The translations under genes and the position numbers were made by a program. From NCBI GenBank assembly GCA_003483885.1, contig DMXI01000586.1, forward strand, positions 18,435 through 82,434: DNA of 64,000 nt, written 5' to 3'. This DNA comes from Microscillaceae bacterium. GTDB lineage: Bacteria; Bacteroidota; Bacteroidia; Cytophagales; Microscillaceae. The notes under the pieces are model-generated. The model made no database searches. It had not been told where the DNA came from and saw only the letters and a list, made by a program, of their open reading frames with translations. Below are positions 26,186 to 33,781 of this stretch, in pieces; the stretch's first letter is position 1; every line of letters begins with the position of its first letter.

Positions 26186-27361
26186 CTATTCCTTCTCATT
26201 TACGCAACTATCAAAAAAATCAATATATGCCTGTTTATTCATTTCGTCTAAGTTTCGCCCCAAATCGAATACGCTATTTTGACGTCGGTCTTTTAGATGA
26301 GGATCTGCTCCTCTGTCTATCAGGTTTCTAATTTTCTGCTGTTGTAACCTAATCTCTTCATCAAGTTTCTCCTCCCTATTCCAGCCATGCTGAATGCTTT
26401 GCTGCTTGTGATTATATAGTTTGGCAAGCTGATCTGCCAGGATATACAATACTGTATTTCCAAATAAATCCCGAGCATTGATGTCTGCCCCGTGAGTCAA
26501 GATCAATTCTAACACTTCTGGGTTAGAATTATACCCTATGCATTGATGCAAGGCATACCTAATATCGGCTTTTTGGTCTAGAAGAAATTTGACCAGTTCG
26601 TTGTTTTTGTACCAACAAGCCGCTTCCAAATAAGACTTATTCTGGCTTTGCCACTTCCCATTGATATCTATTTGTCCATTGTTGACTTCTTCTATAAATT
26701 TAGCATTGAAACCTCCCATAATTAAGTCCAATTCGTAGGTCTCGTTGGCAGATTTCTGAGCAGGTTTGAGTTTGCCATATTTTGGATGAGGAGTATACCT
26801 TACAGGCATTTGTCTGATGGTTTCTGCGTTTTTGATTGCCTCAAAAGTACCATTGTCTTTGAGTGCATCCCAATAAGAGTTACCATCAATTCCTCCAAAG
26901 GTAAGTATCCTGGTGGCATGCATTAAAATGTTCAACCCATGCTCCTCATCCCATTCACAACCACCCATTACATCAAAGTAGGCCAATCCATCTCGAGTTG
27001 GTCGCTTCACCTCAATCACACCGATTCGAATCAGTTGCTTCACAGAGTTTTCATTCACCTCTTGAAACTCGTCTTCTTCTTGCAGTTCATAATCCGCAAT
27101 AATTGTGGGCAACTCTTGTAGAGCCCGTTCCACGACGGCGTCTGCTATTTTCTGTTGATGTTCAAATATAAACTCTATGGTCTTCAATTGCTCAAGGGTA
27201 GGATCGGGGTCATCTGATACATCATCTTCAATGACCAACTTGAGAGGCGCTGTGCCAGAGGATTGATTTGAAAAATAAGCCCCACCGGCACGTTTAAATT
27301 TCTCAAAAGCAGGTAGCTGTATGGCGTATTCCCAATCTCCGTTAAAGGTAAAATGAGTCAT
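26186..27361 (-). CDS. DUF6985-like domain plus ankyrin repeats
   Basis: 391 residues with no signal peptide, so cytosolic. The N-terminal half contains LIRIGVIEV, GLAYFDVMGGCEWDEEHGLNILMHATRIL and GGIDGNSYWD, which resemble the DUF6985 family (from memory, so tentative). The C-terminal half has three or four ankyrin-like repeats (NNELVKFLLDQKADIRYAL, NPEVLELILTHGADINARDLFGNTVLYILA, RNLIDRGADPHLKD). Proteins of this type in Bacteroidota are often in variable loci and may be toxin-immunity or signalling scaffolds, but nothing here proves that. It is 8 bases downstream of the methyltransferase gene, so the pair forms an operon. Confidence 0.7.
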   Translation of the reverse strand: MTHFTFNGDWEYAIQLPAFEKFKRAGGAYFSNQSSGTAPLKLVIEDDVSDDPDPTLEQLKTIEFIFEHQQKIADAVVERALQELPTIIADYELQEEDEFQEVNENSVKQLIRIGVIEVKRPTRDGLAYFDVMGGCEWDEEHGLNILMHATRILTFGGIDGNSYWDALKDNGTFEAIKNAETIRQMPVRYTPHPKYGKLKPAQKSANETYELDLIMGGFNAKFIEEVNNGQIDINGKWQSQNKSYLEAACWYKNNELVKFLLDQKADIRYALHQCIGYNSNPEVLELILTHGADINARDLFGNTVLYILADQLAKLYNHKQQSIQHGWNREEKLDEEIRLQQQKIRNLIDRGADPHLKDRRQNSVFDLGRNLDEMNKQAYIDFFDSCVNEKE

Positions 27362-27369
27362 TATCTAGT

Positions 27370-28071
27370 CTAGTATTTGTATTTTTTCCCAATATAGGTG
27401 TTAAAAAACAGGGTAGCACATACTTTTGTAATATCCTGAAAGCCCACCTCTTGGGCAAGCGACAATTCGTCCACTTCGTCTATCAATTTGTAGTCCTGCT
27501 CAAAAACCTCTTCAATCATTTGGATGGTTTTTTCATCAACACCTTGGTTTTGAGGGTATGTCAAATACATTTTTTTAAAAAGTGCTAATTCAAGATCAGT
27601 AGTAGGTTTGTTGGCTACTGTCCAAAGAAAAGAACCACTAGGTTCTAGTAGGGAGTAGATACTATCCAAAGTACTTTTTCTTTCCTCTTGGCTCAAGTAG
27701 TGCAAAACAGCAATGCAGGTAGCCAATTGAAACGGTTCGTCCGATGGTACATATTGCTGTATGAGCCCTTGGTGAAACTCAGTATGCTCTAATACGCCCT
27801 CTTTTTTTGCCCAATACCTGGCATAATCTATCATTTTTTGAGAGGGGTCTATCACTGTGTAGGCCCAGCTTTTTTGCAGTTTACTCAGGTAACTCAACTC
27901 TCTTCCTCCGCCTCCACCTACCAAAAGTATCCGATCTTCTGTATCCAGTGTGATGTTGGCATAAGTAGTCAAAATATCAAATACGGTGTCGTAGCCAATC
28001 ACGGCTTTGTCGCCTAATACACGATAGCTCTCAGCCGACTCTATGAAACCTTTTTCATCAAAATTTACCAT
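27370..28071 (-). CDS. Class I SAM-dependent methyltransferase
   Basis: 233 residues. Motif I is RILLVGGGGGRELSYL at about 47-62, followed by an acidic end of strand 2 (YTVIDPSQKMIDYARYW) and a motif IV region CIAVLHYLSQEERKSTLDSIYSLL. This matches class I methyltransferases acting on small molecules. The five-glycine run in motif I is a little unusual. Substrate unknown. First gene of the two-gene operon with the ankyrin/DUF6985 protein. Confidence 0.85.
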   Translation of the reverse strand: MVNFDEKGFIESAESYRVLGDKAVIGYDTVFDILTTYANITLDTEDRILLVGGGGGRELSYLSKLQKSWAYTVIDPSQKMIDYARYWAKKEGVLEHTEFHQGLIQQYVPSDEPFQLATCIAVLHYLSQEERKSTLDSIYSLLEPSGSFLWTVANKPTTDLELALFKKMYLTYPQNQGVDEKTIQMIEEVFEQDYKLIDEVDELSLAQEVGFQDITKVCATLFFNTYIGKKYKY

Positions 28072-28107
28072 AGGTAATTACTTAATAGTGTGTACTTGAA
28101 CCTAAAA

Positions 28108-28115
28108 CAAATATA
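28108..28115 (-). promoter_or_regulatory. Candidate -7 element of the methyltransferase operon
   Basis: TATATTTG on the minus strand, 37 bases before the ATG at 28071. The same octamer occurs on the plus strand at 28208, serving the divergent gene. No -33 element seen. Confidence 0.35.
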
Positions 28116-28193
28116 TGACAATGGATGATATTACACTTAATTTATTAAATCAAGCATCTATGTTGAGATAATAATTCATTAAAATTTTTAAAG

Positions 28194-28206
28194 TTAGGAA
28201 TCCTTA
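28194..28206. promoter_or_regulatory. Operator-like palindrome TTAGGAATCCTTA
   Basis: A 13-bp dyad (one mismatch in the outer arm) located just upstream of the candidate -7 box at 28208 and 30 bases before the CPGC-protein ATG. The near-identical perfect dyad TTAGGATTCCTAA stands before the next gene. Both are preceded by AAAG. Confidence 0.6.
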
Positions 28207-28207
28207 C

Positions 28208-28215
28208 TATATTTG
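28208..28215 (+). promoter_or_regulatory. Candidate -7 element TATATTTG
   Basis: Exact match to TAnnTTTG, 20 bases before the ATG at 28236. The palindrome fills the spacer upstream, where a repressor or a MerR-like activator would bind. No good -33 element. Confidence 0.45.
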
Positions 28216-28235
28216 TGATATCAAATTATAAAGCA

Positions 28236-28886
28236 ATGAACACAAACACTTCTAATTACTTTCATCTAAGCATTGGAGAAAAGCTTCAGGGAGATTACAC
28301 ACCTAAGGCAATTAACCTGGCTTTTGTGTTTCAGGTAAACTGCCCCGGATGTTTTATTTATGGTATTCCGATGATCAATAGTTTGTATGAAACATACCAA
28401 AAGAACGTAGGCTTTTTGGGCATATCTACCGCATTTGAGGATTTTGACAAAAACACCTCCGTCAACACTCGTCTTTTACTGGAAGAACAACAGCTTATTG
28501 GGGAAACCCAAAAATATTTTGCCACACAGGGCATTACTACATATTCACAAAAGGTGCAGTTTCCGGTGTTTTTTGATGAAATGATTACTCCAGAAGATTT
28601 TTTAAATGCAGCCAACTTGGCAATTATCCAGCAAAAGCTACGGGTTTTCGAAACCGTTCAACCAGATGAACAAGAAGCAGTGAAACAAAGAATTACAGCT
28701 CATTACCAACAATTTTCTCAGATAGCCCACACTTTTCATTTAAACCAATTGCCAGGTACCCCCACGCTTATTATTTATAATCGCCAACAGGAAATCCTTA
28801 AATTGTTGTTTGGTCAACAATCGCTGGCAGTGGTAGCCTCTCAGCTTGATGCCTTGCTTGAAAAACAGGTCACACAAAAATTTTAA
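28236..28886 (+). CDS. Cytosolic thioredoxin-like protein with CPGC motif
   Basis: 216 residues from the ATG at 28236 (a GTG at 28215 lies inside the -7 box and is unlikely). No signal peptide. AFVFQVNCPGCFIYGIP places a CxxC pair (Cys36, Cys39) at the usual site of the thioredoxin fold, and LPGTPTLIIYN near residue 180 supplies the cis-Pro loop. The middle insertion (QVQFPVFFDE-like segment and helices) resembles peroxiredoxin/TlpA-type proteins. It is probably a thiol oxidoreductase or reductant-dependent peroxidase. It shares a promoter palindrome with the secreted protein gene 52 bases downstream, so the two are likely co-regulated. Confidence 0.72.
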   Translation: MNTNTSNYFHLSIGEKLQGDYTPKAINLAFVFQVNCPGCFIYGIPMINSLYETYQKNVGFLGISTAFEDFDKNTSVNTRLLLEEQQLIGETQKYFATQGITTYSQKVQFPVFFDEMITPEDFLNAANLAIIQQKLRVFETVQPDEQEAVKQRITAHYQQFSQIAHTFHLNQLPGTPTLIIYNRQQEILKLLFGQQSLAVVASQLDALLEKQVTQKF

Positions 28887-28908
28887 TCTATTTTTTTAAA
28901 TAATAAAG

Positions 28909-28921
28909 TTAGGATTCCTAA
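28909..28921. promoter_or_regulatory. Operator-like perfect palindrome TTAGGATTCCTAA
   Basis: A perfect dyad with half-site TTAGGA, centred 24 bases before the ATG at 28939. With its AAAG prefix it matches the element at 28194 at 15 of 17 positions. A regulator recognising TTAGGA half-sites probably controls both genes. Confidence 0.65.
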
Positions 28922-28938
28922 TTTAAATAAATACCCTT

Positions 28939-29676
28939 ATGAAAAAGATCGCAAAAAAAGCATTTTTACACCTATTCACGGTTTGTTTGGTAGCAGTTGG
29001 TCACCTGGCTTTTGCTCAAAACAGTGATTATAAAAATGATAATTTCATGATTCGTAAAACCCAGGTAAAGCACCACGACGAGACTCAATCGATGATTTGG
29101 GAGATCAAAGTAAAAGGCAAGGCGGGTGCTACTTTACCCAAACCTGCTGGGCAACTAGATGGAGCTCCAGTACTGGGGTATGTGTTTCCTACTACGCTCA
29201 AGCCCACCGATGTAGGGTTTAATAATACCCAAGGGATTGTAGCCCTGGCACTTACTTCGCATCCCGATTTTGACGATACGCCTTTATGGGATGAAAACCA
29301 AGATCGCAAATTTGATAATGATGGCATCGTATGGCACCCACATTGGGTAGTACTTACTCAAGACAAGCGGGTAAAGGGCGGTTTGGCCGTGAAACAATTC
29401 AAAAAAGGGGATGCTTCAGTAAAACTTCCTCCTACCAATCCTGGAATGCCTATGTATATGGATAGTCCTGGTTTTCAAGTGATTACCAAAGGGAGCACCA
29501 TTCGGGTTGTAGTCCCAGACTATCGTATGAACCATCAAAAAGATTTTAAGTTTGATGCGGTAGCTTGCTACATGCAAGTAAATACCAGCAAAAAAGATAA
29601 ACCTATGCTGGGAGTGTATGCGGTTTATAGTGTAGCCAGTGGCAATTTGTCTTTGCCTTATCAGGCTAAAAAGTAA
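28939..29676 (+). CDS. Secreted protein of unknown function
   Basis: 245 residues. Signal peptide to AFAQ (about 27). The mature part has MIWEIKVKGKAG, an acidic DENQDRKFDNDGIVWHPHWVV segment that could bind calcium (D-x-N-x-D spacing) or a metal via the following His pair, and VVVPDYRMNHQKDFKFDAVACYM. I do not recognise a family. It ends at a strong terminator. It is probably in one transcript with, or co-regulated with, the CPGC thioredoxin-like gene. Confidence 0.7.
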   Translation: MKKIAKKAFLHLFTVCLVAVGHLAFAQNSDYKNDNFMIRKTQVKHHDETQSMIWEIKVKGKAGATLPKPAGQLDGAPVLGYVFPTTLKPTDVGFNNTQGIVALALTSHPDFDDTPLWDENQDRKFDNDGIVWHPHWVVLTQDKRVKGGLAVKQFKKGDASVKLPPTNPGMPMYMDSPGFQVITKGSTIRVVVPDYRMNHQKDFKFDAVACYMQVNTSKKDKPMLGVYAVYSVASGNLSLPYQAKK

Positions 29677-29710
29677 GCTTTTGAAGTACGGATGAAATAT
29701 TCATAATCAA

Positions 29711-29753
29711 GAAAACCGCTACTGCCCATACAATTAGGCAATAGCGGTTTTTC
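29711..29753 (+). terminator. Terminator after the secreted protein gene
   Basis: Long stem GAAAACCGCTACTGCC / GGCAATAGCGGTTTTTC with one mismatch and a 10-nt loop, with T residues at the 3' side. Placed between convergent genes. Confidence 0.82.
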
Positions 29754-29790
29754 TTAATGTTTTGAGTGTTTTAGGGTAGGGCAACTTTCC

Positions 29791-30507
29791 CTAGAGACTC
29801 TTTACATCAATGATTTCAAAGTTTTTGGCATCGAAATAATCATCCAAGCCAAAGTCAGTATTGATGATGATCCCTCCCAGGAGAGTCACTTTATCAACTT
29901 TGAATTCATTTTTGCATGATACTAAATGTTCATGCACTTTTCTGTCAATGATTTCATACGTTGCTTCCGTGATTTCTTTTTGAGGATTATCACTATTCAG
30001 TATACGATCTCGGTAAGGTAGCAAGCTTTCCTCCAATTTCATTTGCTGATAGTCATCATCGTTTAATATTGGCTTATAATCTCCACTCCCTTGGAAGCGA
30101 CTCAAAGCCAACATCAATGCACCACAAGAATTACCCGCTTGATCTTGACGAGGTCGGTACATTTTTCCCAACTCGCCATCTAAGGTTACTCCTATGTGGG
30201 GACCATAAAATATAAATGCGCTGCCTTCGTCAGGAATATGATGAGCAAAAGCAGTCATCCCAGTTTGTCCAGCAAAAGGCAATCCTCCCAAACCACCCAT
30301 AATAAATGGTCCAAACAATACATTAAAGAATGTGGTAGAGGGAATGTTAATGTCGTCTGAACATACTGAAGTAGCCATCAATACTTTAGAAACATCAATT
30401 TTGTACTCATTTTGCATTTTCCCCATATAATGGATGGATGTGTCTTTGGCATCTGTCGCATTGGGGTAATGCTTTTTTACGATTTGGTCAAATTTACGTT
30501 GTAGCAT
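29791..30507 (-). CDS. LCIB-type (theta/beta-like) carbonic anhydrase homologue
   Basis: 238 residues, no signal peptide. The conserved core of the algal low-CO2-inducible protein B family is present: SVCSDDINIP (Cys49, Asp51), GGLGGLPFAGQTGMTAFAHHIPDEG (His89/His90) and YGPHIGVTLDGELGKMYRPRQ with SCGALMLAL (Cys128). Two Cys and one His are the expected zinc ligands, as in beta-carbonic anhydrases. Some LCIB homologues hydrate CO2 while others are inactive in vitro, so activity is inferred only. The gene stands alone. A cytosolic bicarbonate role would fit with pyruvate carboxylase in the same genome. Confidence 0.82.
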   Translation of the reverse strand: MLQRKFDQIVKKHYPNATDAKDTSIHYMGKMQNEYKIDVSKVLMATSVCSDDINIPSTTFFNVLFGPFIMGGLGGLPFAGQTGMTAFAHHIPDEGSAFIFYGPHIGVTLDGELGKMYRPRQDQAGNSCGALMLALSRFQGSGDYKPILNDDDYQQMKLEESLLPYRDRILNSDNPQKEITEATYEIIDRKVHEHLVSCKNEFKVDKVTLLGGIIINTDFGLDDYFDAKNFEIIDVKSL

Positions 30508-30717
30508 TATATTTCTATATTTCTTTTTGCCAAGATAACACTTCTAAGAATAACTCTAGAAATCTTAAGTGAAATTATATCAGTAATTCTTTATTTATTG
30601 TTTGGCGTCAGATCAAAATAACACCAACAACTCGTTTTACAAAACGATGAATATAGAAAAATAAGGTTTTTGCCTAGTTCATTTGTTGGTGACGCTGCAC
30701 TCAAACACCAACAGAGG

Positions 30718-31359
30718 TTAAAATTCTGCATTGTGGGCTTGATCATTTACCTCCCCTACTATCCAATAAAGGGCATTTTTTGAATCTAGGATTTTTGATT
30801 CCACAATACTAAATCCATTTACTTCAAATAAGCCCCTTAACTGATCATAAGATACGCTTTGAATCGTGGGTGCAATGCCAATTTTTTGTAGTAAATTCAT
30901 TAAAACCCTCATAAACAAACTTCGGTTTGAAAGGCAGGGTGTCACGGAAATCACACATCCGTTTTTATCTAACAAACCATATAATTTCTTGAGGCTATCA
31001 GCTATATCATTTGTAAGGTGAAGGACACTCAATGCTAATATGGCAGAATATTTTTTATTATTTATCCGTGCTTCGGTAATATCAGCAACCTGAAATGATA
31101 CATTTCTAAGTTGTTTCTGACTTAGTTTTTGCTGAGCGATTTCAATCATGTTTTTGGAAGTATCAATCCCAATTATTGAATCCACTTGATTTGCCAAAGC
31201 CAGACTATATTCACCAGTTGCACAACCAAAATCAAGAACATTGTCAGTTTTTTTTAAATATGCTTTACAAGCTTCCAAAGTCTTAGAAACCAGCATAGGA
31301 TTATCAATTAAACCCTGTTCATACTTTTTACTTCTTTTATCCCAAAAGTTATTTTTCAT
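30718..31359 (-). CDS. Class I SAM-dependent methyltransferase
   Basis: 213 residues. Motif I VLDFGCATGEYSLALA at about 41-56, motif II IIGIDTSKNMIEIAQQKL, motif III VSFQVADIT and motif IV AILALSVLHLTNDIADSLKKLYGLLDKNG. This is the UbiE/Methyltransf_11 type, acting on small molecules or quinone-like substrates. It lies about 100 bases downstream of the AraC gene at 31462 in the same direction and may be its target. Not closely similar to the methyltransferase at 27370. Confidence 0.88.
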   Translation of the reverse strand: MKNNFWDKRSKKYEQGLIDNPMLVSKTLEACKAYLKKTDNVLDFGCATGEYSLALANQVDSIIGIDTSKNMIEIAQQKLSQKQLRNVSFQVADITEARINNKKYSAILALSVLHLTNDIADSLKKLYGLLDKNGCVISVTPCLSNRSLFMRVLMNLLQKIGIAPTIQSVSYDQLRGLFEVNGFSIVESKILDSKNALYWIVGEVNDQAHNAEF

Positions 31360-31461
31360 ATTTCTAAACTCATTCTCTACACTACAGACCTTTTGTATCT
31401 GTATCTATTTGGCAAGCAAGTTCGGCAAAAAAAACGGCGTAAAGTTTTTAGATAAGTTCAA

Positions 31462-32316
31462 TTATTTGTCTGTGAAGTTCAAACGGTATTCAGAGGGGGA
31501 TAAATTAAATTTAGTTTTAAATACTTTGGTTAAATGTGACGGAGTAGAGAAGCCAGAATCATAACAAATTTCGCTAATAGATTTTTCAGAAACTACTAAC
31601 ATCTCAGCAACGTGTTCGAGCTTTCTATTTAATATATAGTTTGCCGGTGTATCATTATAGATTTTTTTAAATGCTCGTTTAAAACTAGAAAGACTCATAT
31701 TGGTAAATTCAGCGAAAGATTCCAGTGAAAATGGAGAAAGTATATGAGCTTCAATAATTTCCTTAAAATTAAAGGTTCTCTCCGAAAACAAGCTTTTCAT
31801 AATTTGCTTCACCTCAAAAGAGTTTTCGCCCTGCATTAATAAAAAAATCAACTCCTTAAGTTTTAAAGCAAGGAACTCCTTTTTACAGGCAATATTGTGC
31901 TTAAATAAATTTTTAATCCCCTGGACAAAGTGTTCAATCAATAGGGTTGTTTCCATTTGAACAAGAAACTGTGTTACTGGAGTTTCTAACTCCTTCCAAA
32001 AAGGTGGTTTTCCTACTTCATATACTTTTCTGATGATATCAGGATGAAAATGAATAATAATCGCCTTTAACCGTCCGTTCTTCTGTCTTGAAATTAGTTT
32101 TCCAAGGGTTAAACCACACATTGACAAGATCACTTGCCCATTATTAAATGCAATTGTATCCTTATTGATATTTAACTTGAGATGGTCGTTATTTAGAATA
32201 TATGCAAAGCAGGCTTCTGAAGGGATAGAAAGCTTTTGGTTAGAGGAAGTATCTACATCTACCTTTGAAATAAGTGGAAAATCAAAAAACTCTATTGTCT
32301 CTAATTTATGCATCAT
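31462..32316 (-). CDS. AraC family transcriptional regulator (paralogue)
   Basis: 284 residues. N-terminal sensor domain similar to the regulator at 24708 (LSIPSEACFAYILNNDHLKL). C-terminal double HTH: FSLESFAEFTNMSLSSFKRAFKK and SISEICYDSGFSTPSHLTKVFKTKF, ending SPSEYRLNF. Start at the first of two adjacent ATGs (32316). Downstream lies a methyltransferase in the same direction. Codon choice is more AT-rich than in the neighbouring metabolic genes. Ligand unknown. Confidence 0.9.
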   Translation of the reverse strand: MMHKLETIEFFDFPLISKVDVDTSSNQKLSIPSEACFAYILNNDHLKLNINKDTIAFNNGQVILSMCGLTLGKLISRQKNGRLKAIIIHFHPDIIRKVYEVGKPPFWKELETPVTQFLVQMETTLLIEHFVQGIKNLFKHNIACKKEFLALKLKELIFLLMQGENSFEVKQIMKSLFSERTFNFKEIIEAHILSPFSLESFAEFTNMSLSSFKRAFKKIYNDTPANYILNRKLEHVAEMLVVSEKSISEICYDSGFSTPSHLTKVFKTKFNLSPSEYRLNFTDK

Positions 32317-32610
32317 CAGCGTTGGAGTTCGTTGCAGATAATACTATAATATAGGTTTATTTTAACTATTATAAGCATCATTTTACTGATTTTAAAAAGG
32401 AGTTCATTCATTATATTTTTAACTTAGCCGCAAGATCAGCAGAGAACAAAACCAAAACACCAAATAATATTTTGATTTAACTAACCAATCAAACTTACAT
32501 AGCGAACTAAACCATACAATATTTTGTTAAATTGCAGCAAAACAGGCTTATAAGCATCTACTATCCTTGATTGTGGATGCGAATATTCTCGATATTTAAA
32601 CACTAAATAA

Positions 32611-33567
32611 ATGACACATCATTCAGTTGCTTTACCTGGAAAAACCAACCCCAGTATTACCTCATTTAATCCCTATAAATTTATTGGGGCTTTGATGGTA
32701 TTTTTTGGAGCCATTACCCACTCCAGCAAAGCCATTTTTATCAAGTTGGCTTATCAATACTCCATAGACTCGGTATCTTTAGTGGCCTTACGTATGTTGT
32801 TTGCGTTGCCTTTCTTTTTGGTGATTGGCTACATTTCGGGGCATCGGCAAAAAGCTCCTCGCCTAACTACTAAAGAAATATTGGCAGTAGGTGCTATGGG
32901 TCTCATAAGCTATTACATAGCCGCCTTATTTGATTTTATGGGCTTACAATACATCACGGCTAGTCTCGAGCGCCTCATCTTGTTTGTATACCCAACTATT
33001 GTGGTAATTATCTCGGCGACCATTTACCGAAAAAAAATCACTAAGGCTCAATTAATTGCACTTGGGTTTACCTATGTAGGCATTATTGTGGTTTTTGCCG
33101 GGAACCTTGATATGACCCAACAGAAAAACTTCATATTGGGCGTATTTCTCGTATTTTGTTGTGCGGTATTTTATGCCATTTACATGATTGGGAGTGAAAA
33201 GTTAATTCCAAAAGTAGGCGCCATTCGTTTTACTTGTTATGCAATGACTTTTGCTGCTTTGGGTATACTAACCCATTATTTGGCCAATAATTCAGTGAGT
33301 CTGCTACAATACCCCACTCCGGTTTATTCTTTGAGTATAGGCATGGCCATTGTGGCTACTGTCATTCCTGCATTTTTGATTTCGGCGGGCATTAAGCGTA
33401 TTGGGGCTAGTGATGCTTCTATAGTGGCCAGTGTAGGGCCAATTTCCACCATTATTTTGGCTTATATATTCTTAAACGAAACCCTTTCGGTAGCACAATT
33501 GGTAGGTACTGGATTGGTGCTTGGCGGGGTCTTGTTGATTTCTCTTAAGGGCAACAAGAAAGCATAA
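32611..33567 (+). CDS. EamA/DMT family transporter
   Basis: 318 residues with about ten membrane spans arranged as two EamA repeats (about 22-160 and 175-315). The first repeat opens YKFIGALMVFFGAITHSSKAIFIK, and the second ends SIVASVGPISTIILAYIFLNETLS with VLGGVLLISLKG. Such transporters carry amino acids, nucleosides or metabolites in or out, and the substrate cannot be read from the sequence. Single gene with a terminator. Confidence 0.92.
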   Translation: MTHHSVALPGKTNPSITSFNPYKFIGALMVFFGAITHSSKAIFIKLAYQYSIDSVSLVALRMLFALPFFLVIGYISGHRQKAPRLTTKEILAVGAMGLISYYIAALFDFMGLQYITASLERLILFVYPTIVVIISATIYRKKITKAQLIALGFTYVGIIVVFAGNLDMTQQKNFILGVFLVFCCAVFYAIYMIGSEKLIPKVGAIRFTCYAMTFAALGILTHYLANNSVSLLQYPTPVYSLSIGMAIVATVIPAFLISAGIKRIGASDASIVASVGPISTIILAYIFLNETLSVAQLVGTGLVLGGVLLISLKGNKKA

Positions 33568-33598
33568 TTTTTACCATTTCATTCAATCATATCAAACG

Positions 33599-33629
33599 AA
33601 GTTGCTTGAAAGATCAGGCAACTTTTTTT
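33599..33629 (+). terminator. Terminator after the EamA transporter
   Basis: AAGTTGCTTG (33599-33608) pairs with CAGGCAACTT (33615-33624) with one G-U pair and a 6-nt loop, followed by seven T residues in total. Confidence 0.82.
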
Positions 33630-33781
33630 GTACAGGAAAAATTTTCAACTTTCAATTCTCCACTTTTTTCCTCTTCTCCTAGTATTCGGTTTCAAGTTGC
33701 GCAACTATCTATCTAACAACGAGCGACCCTGATCGACTTCGCTCTTTTTAAGAATCGCTAAAAACTAAAACCAACAATCAC

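Noticed and set aside
24708..32316. Possible genomic island
   Set aside because: No integrase, tRNA, direct-repeat ends or mobile genes were seen, so only an accessory character is claimed.
33695..33706. 12-bp palindrome AGTTGCGCAACT before porV
   Set aside because: A single short palindrome with no second copy seen and no clear promoter beside it; noted in the porV entry only.
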